A stretch of DNA of 64,000 bases from Chloroflexota bacterium (GTDB lineage Bacteria; Chloroflexota; Anaerolineae; Anaerolineales; UBA11579). The DNA lies in assembly GCA_019456165.1 (NCBI GenBank), contig VRUJ01000011.1, positions 1-64,000 on the forward strand, given 5' to 3'. Shown one piece after another: positions 34,534 through 42,186 of the stretch (position 1 is the first letter of the stretch; each line of letters begins with the position of its first letter). The position numbers and the translations under genes were made by a program. The notes beneath the pieces were generated by a model that was given only the letters and a program-made list of their open reading frames with translations, had not been told where the DNA came from and made no database searches.

Positions 34534-35472
34534 ATGATGAACGAAAACCCTGCTTTTGGCGCCGACCTGGAGCCTTTTATGGGTATCCCCAGCTTCATGC
34601 GCTTACCCGTAACACGCGAACTAGAAAGTGTTGATGTCGCTGTGGTTGGTGTTCCTTTCGACAGCGGAACATCCTACCGCAGCGGAACTCGCTTTGGACC
34701 ACGTAAAATCAGAGAGCTATCTTTGATGCTCTGGGGGCACAACCCGACGATGAACATAACCCCATTGAAAAAATTGAGTGTGGTCGATTATGGCGATGTG
34801 TCCGTCATCCCAACATCTATTGAACTCACGATGACAGCTATCATGAAAACAGCCGGTGAGATTCTCGACTCTAACACAACGCCCATCACCCTTGGAGGAG
34901 ACCATTCAATCACGCTGCCTCTCCTACGCGCGCATGCCAAAAAGTATGGGCCGCTCTCACTTGTCCACATTGACGCTCACCTTGACACTTGGGAAGAGGA
35001 GTTCGAGGGTGTTCCTTACAGCCATGGCACGCCATTTCGCCATGCATTACAAGAGGGGTTGATCCGTAAAGGCGAATATGTGCAGATCGGTATCCGTGGC
35101 CCGGTAGATAATGAGAAAGATTATGAAGATGCCGAAAAACTCGGCGCACGCATAATCAACATCCATGAAGTTTTCGAAAAAGGCATCCCTGAAATCCTGA
35201 AAGAGGTACACCAACGTATGAAGGGTCCCGTCTATGTCAGCATTGACATCGACTCGGCGGATCCAGCTTTTGCGCCCGGTACTGGCACGCCTGAAGCCGG
35301 AGGGCTAACCAGCTACCAGTTGCTGCAACTAGTACGCGGAATGCACGGCCTGAACCTGTCCGGCTTCGACCTTGTTGAAGTCTCGCCGCCCTATGACCAT
35401 GGAGACATCACCGCGGTGTTGGCTGCTAATATCGTCTTTGAATACCTATCATTACTAGCGCTACAAAAGTAA
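34534..35472 (+). CDS. speB: Agmatinase-family ureohydrolase
   Basis: 312 residues with a GGAGG site. The two-manganese site is complete: His124 (GGDHSIT), Asp147/His149/Asp151 (DAHLD), and Asp238/Asp240 (SIDIDSADPAFAPGTGTPE). The enzyme hydrolyses a guanidino compound to urea and an amine. Agmatine to putrescine is the usual call, but guanidinobutyrate, proclavaminate or guanidine hydrolases share these motifs, so the symbol is provisional. No other polyamine gene is near. Confidence 0.85.
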   Translation: MMNENPAFGADLEPFMGIPSFMRLPVTRELESVDVAVVGVPFDSGTSYRSGTRFGPRKIRELSLMLWGHNPTMNITPLKKLSVVDYGDVSVIPTSIELTMTAIMKTAGEILDSNTTPITLGGDHSITLPLLRAHAKKYGPLSLVHIDAHLDTWEEEFEGVPYSHGTPFRHALQEGLIRKGEYVQIGIRGPVDNEKDYEDAEKLGARIINIHEVFEKGIPEILKEVHQRMKGPVYVSIDIDSADPAFAPGTGTPEAGGLTSYQLLQLVRGMHGLNLSGFDLVEVSPPYDHGDITAVLAANIVFEYLSLLALQK

Positions 35473-35525
35473 ACATAATCCCAAAGGCCAGATAGACCCC
35501 CTAGACACCATATGCGGTGGACACA

Positions 35526-35560
35526 GGCGTAACCGGAAGGACTTGAACCCGGAACCTACT
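35526..35560 (-). other. tRNA 3'-end-like fragment
   Basis: On the minus strand CAGTAGGTTCCGGGTTCAAG and then TCCTTCCGGTTACGCC look like the variable-region, T-arm and acceptor end of a tRNA. The matching 5' half (a GGCGTAACCGG acceptor strand) is absent and the T stem has mismatches, so it is not a functional tRNA. It may be a relic or an attachment-site copy. The remaining bases of 35473-35645 show no gene. Confidence 0.35.
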
Positions 35561-35645
35561 GATACTGATTCGAAGTTCGGCTAAAAATGTCCATCCAATA
35601 TTTGTGTTTTAGAAAGCTGAAAGAATCTGGTTATGCCCCAGACTC

Positions 35646-37346
35646 CTAATCTAAAAATTCGCGGATATATTTATCCCGGTTTGCGCTGCGGGCGATCTTG
35701 CCGCTGGAGGTTTTAATAAGCCAACGCTGTTCCACGAGGCGCACGTCTGCGAGCGTGACTTCTGTTTGTTTCACAATTTCCTGACGCAGAATCCGCTCGA
35801 GAAGCTCAATCACCTGCTCATCGGCCAGCTCGCGCAACTCACATACCATTACGATGGTTTCAGATCCTATGCGTTCATCAAACATTCCAAAAGCAACCGC
35901 GCGGCCAGGATAGATTCCCTTTACCGTGTTTGCGATTGCTTCCAGGTCTTGGGGGTATACATTTTTTCCACCTACGATGATCAAATCTTTCAAGCGTCCA
36001 GAGATGAACACATGCTCATCCGCGATATATCCCATGTCACCGGTGTAATACCATCCATCTCGGATCGTTTCGGAGGTGAGATCAGGACGCATGTGATATC
36101 CATCTAGCATACAATTGCCGCGCAAGATAATTTCCCCTACTTGTCTGGGTGGCAATACTTCTCCAGTGTCGTTAACCACCTCGACTTGTGTACCCTCAAT
36201 AGGAAGTCCACAGCTTACCATTGGTATGGAGCCTTGATCCCCCTCATTTGCAGGGACAGCTTTACGCTGCTCTTGCAGGGGCGCAACTTGCACCCAATCG
36301 ACATGCGGGGCCTTACCAGCCGGGTATTGTGTGACAGCGAAGGTGTTTTCAGCCATGGCGTAGGAAGATGAGAGGGCTTGTTCTTTCAACCGATATGGAG
36401 AAAACTTTTCGAAAAATGTTTGGTGGCTTTGCAGGTGCACTGGCTCGGAGCAATTGATCACCATACGCAAAGTTTCCAGATTTAACCCTTCAATATATCG
36501 CGGGCGCAAGGCGCGCGCCAGGTGGTTGTATGCAAAGTTGGGCAGCCAGCAGAGTGTGCCTCTATGGTTGTGAATAGCCCACATTAATATTTTGGGGTCA
36601 GAAATCCAATGGAATGGGGACATGAGCACCAGGGGAATCCCGGCCACAATTGGCATGACAAAACCTGCTATCAAGCCCATGTCATGGTAAAGGGGCAGCC
36701 AACTGACGATAACATCATTGGGTTGCAAATCGATCGCCCGGCTGTATGCTTCAATCTGATTCAAGACTGCCTGATGCGAAAGCGCCACACCCTTCTGCAG
36801 TCCGGTGGTGCCACTGCTGTGTTGTAAAAATGCAATCTTATCACCCGAGAAATCTTTCCATACTGGTTTTGAAGGAGGATCTGCAGAGACTTCTGGCACA
36901 TCATCTGTGCTCAGTACCTGGCAGTTTGCCTCGGATAGTAACCTGCTGAGTTCGTCTTTGAATTCAGGATACGTGATCACTACCTTGGCCTCAGAATGTC
37001 CTACCAGGGCTTTCACCCGCTGCATGTATATTTCCGGGTCAAGTTTTTCGGTGAGGAAGGGGAAAATCGAGGGGAGGGCACCCAGATATAAGGCACCCCA
37101 AAAGGAAGCCAACAATACCTTGGAATGCTGCAGCACCAGAATCACTAAGTCTTCCTGGCCAACCCCAATGCGCTGCAATGCTTGGGCGAATGCGAGGGCT
37201 TGAAAGTGAAATTGCCCTGCCGATATCGTCTCTTCGGTATTGTCCGGATTTATGAAAATTAACGCAGGGTGTTCTGGGTCTGTTTGAGCGCGCTCGATTA
37301 CAGGCTGGATGAGCGTCGCGTGCTTGAAAGTTTTTTGGTTAGGCAC
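35646..37346 (-). CDS. Fatty-acyl-AMP ligase-like adenylating enzyme (DltA-position)
   Basis: 566 residues of the ANL superfamily. The P-loop is HSSGTTGLQKG (176-186); CSEPVHLQSH, SSYAMAENT and YTGDMGY follow in order, and the catalytic Lys550 lies in SSGKIARS. The wording around SEPV and SYAMAE is closest to fatty-acyl-AMP ligases, which activate a carboxylic acid with ATP and load it onto an acyl carrier protein instead of CoA. The carrier is encoded 19 bases upstream. In the dlt operon the same place is held by DltA, which activates D-alanine. The acid used here is unknown. Confidence 0.87.
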   Translation of the reverse strand: MPNQKTFKHATLIQPVIERAQTDPEHPALIFINPDNTEETISAGQFHFQALAFAQALQRIGVGQEDLVILVLQHSKVLLASFWGALYLGALPSIFPFLTEKLDPEIYMQRVKALVGHSEAKVVITYPEFKDELSRLLSEANCQVLSTDDVPEVSADPPSKPVWKDFSGDKIAFLQHSSGTTGLQKGVALSHQAVLNQIEAYSRAIDLQPNDVIVSWLPLYHDMGLIAGFVMPIVAGIPLVLMSPFHWISDPKILMWAIHNHRGTLCWLPNFAYNHLARALRPRYIEGLNLETLRMVINCSEPVHLQSHQTFFEKFSPYRLKEQALSSSYAMAENTFAVTQYPAGKAPHVDWVQVAPLQEQRKAVPANEGDQGSIPMVSCGLPIEGTQVEVVNDTGEVLPPRQVGEIILRGNCMLDGYHMRPDLTSETIRDGWYYTGDMGYIADEHVFISGRLKDLIIVGGKNVYPQDLEAIANTVKGIYPGRAVAFGMFDERIGSETIVMVCELRELADEQVIELLERILRQEIVKQTEVTLADVRLVEQRWLIKTSSGKIARSANRDKYIREFLD

Positions 37347-37365
37347 TCTCAGATCACACTCCGTT

Positions 37366-37614
37366 TTAGGACTGGCGACTTTTAATCAAATTGACTAGTT
37401 CGCTGAGAGTGTCGAATGTCTCTGCGTTTAATTCGGTGTCGTCAACCTGAACGCCAAAAGTATCCTCAATAAAGAGAGCAAGGTCAACCAGCGAGAAAGA
37501 ATCTATCAATCCCCCCGAAATCAAGGGAGTGTCTAAGGCCAGCTCTTTATCGGGTCTTTTGATGATTTGAGTGGTAATGAAGGTTGTTAATCCATTGATA
37601 ATTTCAGTGGTCAT
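37366..37614 (-). CDS. Acyl carrier protein (DltC-position)
   Basis: 82 residues, a stand-alone carrier domain. The phosphopantetheine site is Ser39 in GLIDSFSLVDL; the four-helix pattern with FIEDTFGV after it is typical. It would be charged by the adenylating enzyme encoded immediately downstream and serve as donor to a membrane acyltransferase. It follows an SGNH lipoprotein gene by 41 bases. It is separate from fatty-acid synthesis genes, none of which are nearby. Confidence 0.92.
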   Translation of the reverse strand: MTTEIINGLTTFITTQIIKRPDKELALDTPLISGGLIDSFSLVDLALFIEDTFGVQVDDTELNAETFDTLSELVNLIKSRQS

Positions 37615-37655
37615 TTCTATTCCTTTGGCCGTTTATTTTTATAGGGAAGAACCCG

Positions 37656-38672
37656 TTATGGGAGATAATCTGGAAAACTGCGCCCCACCGCGTCCAATGC
37701 TTGAAGCGCGGTTAAATTGCGCCAGGGCCAACCAGAGAGCATGCGTACAGGATCGTCGAAGAAATTACCAGCAAATGTCAGATGAGCGCCATCCTCTTGC
37801 AACCCCTCATCTGGTAGATCTTGCAATACAGCCCAGAAATTCCAGAAGGGTAATTCGTATTCCAGGGCTAGTTTATAGAGCGTGCGGTTGATACTCCCAT
37901 CCCCTTCCAGGTTATCGGCTTTGGATGAGATAATGGGGAGTACACCCTGTTCGATGGAGAATTCTATGATCCTGCGCATTGAGTCTTCAAAACCTTCTGC
38001 ACGCGTGAAATCATTGGTCCCCAGCATTATCAAAGCCACGCTGGGGTTGTGAATTCTATATTCACACTCCAAGGGGCCTTCACCGCTTTCGCAAAATTCA
38101 GGATTTGCCCAAATCGGCGAAAATACTGTTGATGCATTATAGCCCGGGCTTACAGCCATACTTTGGCGATCAAATGAACCAGTAAAATATTCAATCACAG
38201 CGACAAGTTCCTGATAATCGCCTAAACTGTAATATTCTTCTCCATCATCAAAATTGCCGAGAAACCAACTAGGCGTTCCTCCGCAATCCCCAACTTTCGA
38301 GAAGGCGTGAGGGTTATTGCCCATTTCTAAGCCTGTTTGGTAAATTGCTAGAGCGCGTTCACTCACCGCAATGGGAATAACTGGAGCGATTTGCCAGTCA
38401 TCCGGTGAGGGCAGGGGAGTGGTAGTTGGTGAGATTGTTTCGGTTGGATTTAGACCTTCTACCGCCGGTGTATCTGATGCTTCTGGTTCGTTCGTTTCAA
38501 CTGGGGAGGCGCCCATTGGTTCTGTGGGCGATTCGGTGGGTGTCTCTGAACCAATTTGTACAACCGATTGAGTCGCGGTTATCTCTGCCCCCGCATCACC
38601 ACAACCAAATAACAGAAGCATAACCCAGAGGAAGGGACCTAGCCTAACCCAATGTGTTCTGCGGTTGTGCAC
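37656..38672 (-). CDS. SGNH-hydrolase-like lipoprotein with Cys at the nucleophile position
   Basis: 338 residues from the GTG directly after the upstream stop; an ATG at 38705 overlapping that gene is possible. The lipobox is LFGCG. A Thr/Pro/Glu linker of about 60 residues leads to an SGNH domain: block I reads VGDCGG (Cys130 where Ser is usual), block III is GTND and block V is EDGAHLT with Asp and His three apart. A Cys nucleophile or a non-catalytic role is possible. It sits in the acyltransferase operon between the lipoprotein and the carrier protein, so a role on the outer face is likely. Confidence 0.8.
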   Translation of the reverse strand: MHNRRTHWVRLGPFLWVMLLLFGCGDAGAEITATQSVVQIGSETPTESPTEPMGASPVETNEPEASDTPAVEGLNPTETISPTTTPLPSPDDWQIAPVIPIAVSERALAIYQTGLEMGNNPHAFSKVGDCGGTPSWFLGNFDDGEEYYSLGDYQELVAVIEYFTGSFDRQSMAVSPGYNASTVFSPIWANPEFCESGEGPLECEYRIHNPSVALIMLGTNDFTRAEGFEDSMRRIIEFSIEQGVLPIISSKADNLEGDGSINRTLYKLALEYELPFWNFWAVLQDLPDEGLQEDGAHLTFAGNFFDDPVRMLSGWPWRNLTALQALDAVGRSFPDYLP

Positions 38673-38673
38673 C

Positions 38674-39066
38674 TTAGCGATAACCGCACATCTTCCATTC
38701 CCCATCTTCGAGGGAAACTTGGTATTGATTCCCAGAAAGGTCGATGAATTGGTCTTCGCCTCCTGCGTAAGTGAAGACTAAATTACCGCTGCAAGAAACT
38801 GTGGCTTTGGTATCGCCTTGCTCCTCAACTTGACATTCAACGGTGTCAATTGCTACGTCCACCCCTAAAAATCCTGAAACATCGGTTATGGCACCTTGTT
38901 CCCAACTTACGCAAGAAAGGTTGACTGCACGGACTTCATCACCGGTTACCAGCGCTTCTAAGTAAGCTTCTATGGTTGCTGAAGGAGAGTCAGCTGGAGC
39001 ACATGCTGATAATAGACCTGCCAATACGACAAGTAAGCTTCCATATAAAATTGTTTTCTTCAACAT
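38674..39066 (-). CDS. Small lipoprotein in the acyltransferase operon
   Basis: 130 residues. The signal MLKKTILYGSLLVVLAGLLSAC ends in a clear lipobox (LSAC, Cys22). The mature domain starts PSATIEAYLEALVTGDEVRAVNL, as in small NTF2-like/DUF4878-type lipoproteins, and has four further cysteines (LSCVSW, VECQV, VSCSG, KMCGY) that could form disulfides outside the cell. Function unknown. One base separates it from the SGNH lipoprotein start, so the two are coupled. Confidence 0.75.
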   Translation of the reverse strand: MLKKTILYGSLLVVLAGLLSACAPADSPSATIEAYLEALVTGDEVRAVNLSCVSWEQGAITDVSGFLGVDVAIDTVECQVEEQGDTKATVSCSGNLVFTYAGGEDQFIDLSGNQYQVSLEDGEWKMCGYR

Positions 39067-39174
39067 GAAAAACCTCTATCTAATAATATTTACCAGCCCG
39101 TATTTTACTACGGGTTTTGCTTAGGCTGCTATTCTTTTCACCTTATCTTAATAACTGGAATAGCTATCCTGCAG

Positions 39175-40359
39175 CTACTCAGAGCCCAGCGTCGAAGATT
39201 GGAACCCACTTTCTGCTAGTTCTTGTATAGTTTTACCAATTTCGCTCGCAAGAATGGCGGTTGCTGAGGGTGTCATGTGAATGGCAGAATTGGTAAATTC
39301 ATCCGCGGGTATCAAATTCCAATAATCTCGGTAGAACCAGCCGTTCGCCAAAGCCTGATTTTCCATCAATTGCCTGTAAGCATCAAAAGCCCAGCGCGGA
39401 TAAAAGAAATTGTAGCGCAAATGGCTGTTCACTCCATCACTGATAAATATGGGTTCATTGATTACCAGTACAGGGACTTCGCCAGCACGTGTTATGCCCG
39501 CGGCCAAGACGTCGACAGCGATACTGCTTTGACTAAGCGTTTCAGGTGTAAGTTCATAGTAGCTTTCGTCCGCTTCGAAATCAATTTGCGGGGGATCATA
39601 GGATGTAGAAATATACTGATCCACCCCGGTGGCCGCCCACATAAGACCGTAGAGCTGAAAACGCAACAAATCTGCTAAAGCGCGGCGCTGGCCTATGATA
39701 GTGCGTTCCCAAAAAGAGGCATCCACGAAGGCATCTGAATCCGGGTTGATGTTTAAGTCGTACTCATTGATCAGAGATCTAATTCTCTCTGGATTGTTTT
39801 GAACCAACGGTGTAAAAAGCTGTTTTTCAAAGGGAAATGATTCCAGAGTGACCAACCAGACGATGATATCTGGCTGGTACTGCATTGCATGATCCAGGAT
39901 CAACAAATCCTTGGTGAGCGAAATGGTTGGGTAGCCAAGATTGTAAGCTCGTACATATTTCCCACTCTCCGTCACGAGATCTGCATCATTTATGTATGCA
40001 GTCAGCGTCTCTTGCGGAGTTGCTAAGAAGCCCCAGGTCGAGGAATCGCCGATCAACAGCACTCGAAACTCATCCTCAGCCTTTGCGTTTCCAGCTAATT
40101 CGTGGGAGGCGAACATCGCTTCCAGGTTGAACAGGCTCAAGCTGTACGCTTGCGTGGGATTCTCGCTGTATGGTAGACGCACACGTCCAGGGAAAACGAG
40201 ATTGTAAGCTGATATGCGGCCCAGCAGGGGGAGGGGGTTGGCGGCCGCGAATAATGCGTTCAACAGAACGAATAACAAAAAAGCCTTTACGATCACGTTT
40301 CGGATGAATCGCCCGTTGGCAGGTTTATCTGGTTTAGGGGTGAGATTTTCTTGAGCCAT
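39175..40359 (-). CDS. Membrane-anchored SGNH protein (DltD/AlgJ-position)
   Basis: 394 residues: a short cytoplasmic head, one helix (about 25-40), then an extracytoplasmic SGNH-like domain with GDSSTWG (104-110, Ser106) and the candidate His361 in NSAIHMT. The residue three before the His, Asp in most relatives, is Ser358; the nearest Asp is Asp353. Proteins of this build (DltD, AlgJ, AlgX) finish acyl transfer to surface polymers together with an MBOAT protein. The MBOAT gene lies three bases upstream, which strongly supports a joint function. Domain boundaries are by eye. Confidence 0.82.
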   Translation of the reverse strand: MAQENLTPKPDKPANGRFIRNVIVKAFLLFVLLNALFAAANPLPLLGRISAYNLVFPGRVRLPYSENPTQAYSLSLFNLEAMFASHELAGNAKAEDEFRVLLIGDSSTWGFLATPQETLTAYINDADLVTESGKYVRAYNLGYPTISLTKDLLILDHAMQYQPDIIVWLVTLESFPFEKQLFTPLVQNNPERIRSLINEYDLNINPDSDAFVDASFWERTIIGQRRALADLLRFQLYGLMWAATGVDQYISTSYDPPQIDFEADESYYELTPETLSQSSIAVDVLAAGITRAGEVPVLVINEPIFISDGVNSHLRYNFFYPRWAFDAYRQLMENQALANGWFYRDYWNLIPADEFTNSAIHMTPSATAILASEIGKTIQELAESGFQSSTLGSE

Positions 40360-40362
40360 AAG

Positions 40363-41784
40363 CTATATACCTGCCAACGTTTGCAGTGTGCGCCACGCAA
40401 GGCTGGGAGTGGGCAAAAAGAACCACACCCAACCGAGGGCGACAAAGTTAAATGTCAAAAAGATTCCACTCCAATTGTAAAGCTTTTGTATCCCCGGGCT
40501 TTGTGGAGCGCTATTGCGGGAAGCTGCGAATTCCGCCCAGCGGTTGTGGATGAATAAACCAAAACCGTGCCACGCGCCCCAAATTACAAAATTCCAGGTT
40601 ACCCCGTGCCACAAACCGAGAAGTACCATCGTGGATATTTGGCTGATCAAGATGATGATCGGCAAAGGTAGCTTATTCTGGCGAGAGCGTAAAAACCGGG
40701 TCAGGGGATTGAAAAAATATGCCCGGAACCACTTCGCCAAGGTGATATGCCAACTGTTCCAAAAAGCGGTCAGGTTGGTCTTTAAATATGGTTGTGTGAA
40801 GTTTTCGGGCAGTTGAAACCCCAGCAGCTGCCCAATGCCTATGGCGATATCTGTATATCCCGAGAAATCGAAGTAAATCCTGAATGTATAGGCATACAGT
40901 AATACCCACATCCAAAAGGTTGAGCTTGTCTGCGATGCATTGGTTTGGTTGAGAGCCACCAAAGCCAGGCTGTCCGCCAAAACGAATTTTTTGAAAACAC
41001 CCACCAAAATACGGCGTGCTCCCGATACCATTTCCGGAGAACCAAGATTGAAACTTTTACGCAGGTCCTTGATAAAGCGTTGTAGGCGGTCAATCGGTCC
41101 TGCGGTGAATGCCGGGAAGAAAATCACGTAGATCACAAATTCTTGGAGAGAAACATCCGGCAGCCTGCCTGTTAGGCGATCGCGTAATGTGTGCAGCAGG
41201 CGGAAGGCCACGTATGAAAACCCCAACCAACCGATATCTAAGCCGCTGGCTAAATTGGTGGACTGCCTAGTTTGAGTGCGCAGCCAGGCGCTGGCCGCTT
41301 GAGCTAAGCCCTCAGTTTTCAATACCAGGAATATGGCGATGATTGAGAAAAACAGCAGATTAAGTAAAATGCCGCGCTTTGGAAAAAACCAGGCAATTAG
41401 CGCTATCAACACCCCGGTGAAAATAATGGCTATTATGATTTGAGTTGCTTGGGGAGGGCGCGTGGGTGTCAGGCAGCAGAGTGGTTCAAGGTAGCGGGTC
41501 AACCCAACAGCGATGACTACCAAGGCGATCACGATGCCGCTGATCAGGTTTTCCCGTGAGCGTTCATCTTCCCCGGAACGGGTGGCGGCCCAACCTATTA
41601 CTGCCACAGCTACTGTGGCGCTAGGCAGCCAGAAATCCAGGTTGCGGATGGGGGAGGCGGGCTGCATCCAGTAGATGGCCAAGAGGCTGCCTACCAACAG
41701 CATCCAGCCCCGGCCGCGCTCCTTGACGAGCACACCAGCCAGCAAAGCTGTAGCGCTAAAAACGAGCAGATGAGTTAGGGTCAT
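40363..41784 (-). CDS. MBOAT-family O-acyltransferase (DltB/AlgI type)
   Basis: 473 residues with at least ten helices. The MBOAT signatures are FWNSWHITLAKWFR (His346) and LGLWHGVTWNFVIWGAWHG (His393, the expected catalytic His). YFDFSGYTDIAIGIG and QPYLKTNLTAFW are also family hallmarks. Enzymes of the AlgI/DltB branch take an acyl group from a cytoplasmic donor through the membrane to an extracytoplasmic acceptor. The start directly follows the stop of a one-helix microprotein (TAAATG). The polymer modified is not given by sequence. Confidence 0.95.
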   Translation of the reverse strand: MTLTHLLVFSATALLAGVLVKERGRGWMLLVGSLLAIYWMQPASPIRNLDFWLPSATVAVAVIGWAATRSGEDERSRENLISGIVIALVVIAVGLTRYLEPLCCLTPTRPPQATQIIIAIIFTGVLIALIAWFFPKRGILLNLLFFSIIAIFLVLKTEGLAQAASAWLRTQTRQSTNLASGLDIGWLGFSYVAFRLLHTLRDRLTGRLPDVSLQEFVIYVIFFPAFTAGPIDRLQRFIKDLRKSFNLGSPEMVSGARRILVGVFKKFVLADSLALVALNQTNASQTSSTFWMWVLLYAYTFRIYFDFSGYTDIAIGIGQLLGFQLPENFTQPYLKTNLTAFWNSWHITLAKWFRAYFFNPLTRFLRSRQNKLPLPIIILISQISTMVLLGLWHGVTWNFVIWGAWHGFGLFIHNRWAEFAASRNSAPQSPGIQKLYNWSGIFLTFNFVALGWVWFFLPTPSLAWRTLQTLAGI

Positions 41785-41904
41785 TTAGAAGCCCTGGTAT
41801 ATCCACAATGGGGCTTGGTCTGCGGTGACAATTAGCACTGCGATAATGATCAAACACAAGGCTAATGCGTAGAGGTTCTCACGGGAGAGCAGTTTTTTGG
41901 GCAT
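41785..41904 (-). CDS. DltX-like single-helix microprotein ending in WIYQGF
   Basis: 39 residues from the ATG; a GTG start at 41967 would give 60. It has a basic N terminus (MPKKLLSREN), one helix (YALALCLIIIAVLIV) and the C terminus PLWIYQGF. DltX of the dlt operon is a one-helix protein of similar size whose conserved C-terminal FIYNEF-like motif takes part in acyl transfer with DltB. The [FW]-I-Y-x-x-F ending and the TAAATG junction with the MBOAT gene match that arrangement. No ribosome binding site is obvious for either start. The assignment rests on motif, size and context. Confidence 0.7.
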   Translation of the reverse strand: MPKKLLSRENLYALALCLIIIAVLIVTADQAPLWIYQGF

Positions 41905-42153
41905 AAGATTAAAGTAGTATTTAGGTATAGATTGGCTACGAGCGAATCGCCTGATGTTTAGAAACACTTGATTACCAGACAGCGCTCCCTATTTTACTAT
42001 TGGCGTAGGTATTGTCAACGGGGCTGTGATAGGCACTTTGGCCTTATAGTGCTTAATTATCCGTTGGGTCCGGCTTGTCCCTGCGCGTTAGCGGCACCCA
42101 CCAGGGATGCCTCTTCACTCAGGAATTTCTTACCCAATGCCTACCAATCACGC

Positions 42154-42182
42154 AACCTTGCAAAGGTTTTAACCTTCGCAAG
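42154..42182. repeat. Paired AACCTT palindromic motifs
   Basis: AACCTT-GCA-AAGGTT (42154-42168) is an inverted repeat, directly followed by AACCTTCGCAAG (42171-42182), the string also found near 24.1-24.2 kb. The motif ends 5 bases before the amidohydrolase stop. Apart from this, the 219-base gap 41968-42186 holds no feature I can support. Confidence 0.45.
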
Positions 42183-42186
42183 CCAT

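Noticed and set aside
35526-35560. A functional tRNA gene
   Set aside because: Only the 3' half is recognisable, the T stem has mismatches and the 5' acceptor strand is missing.
37366-37614. Fatty-acid-synthesis acyl carrier protein (acpP)
   Set aside because: No fatty-acid-synthesis genes are nearby and it is sandwiched in the acyltransferase operon, so a dedicated carrier fits better.
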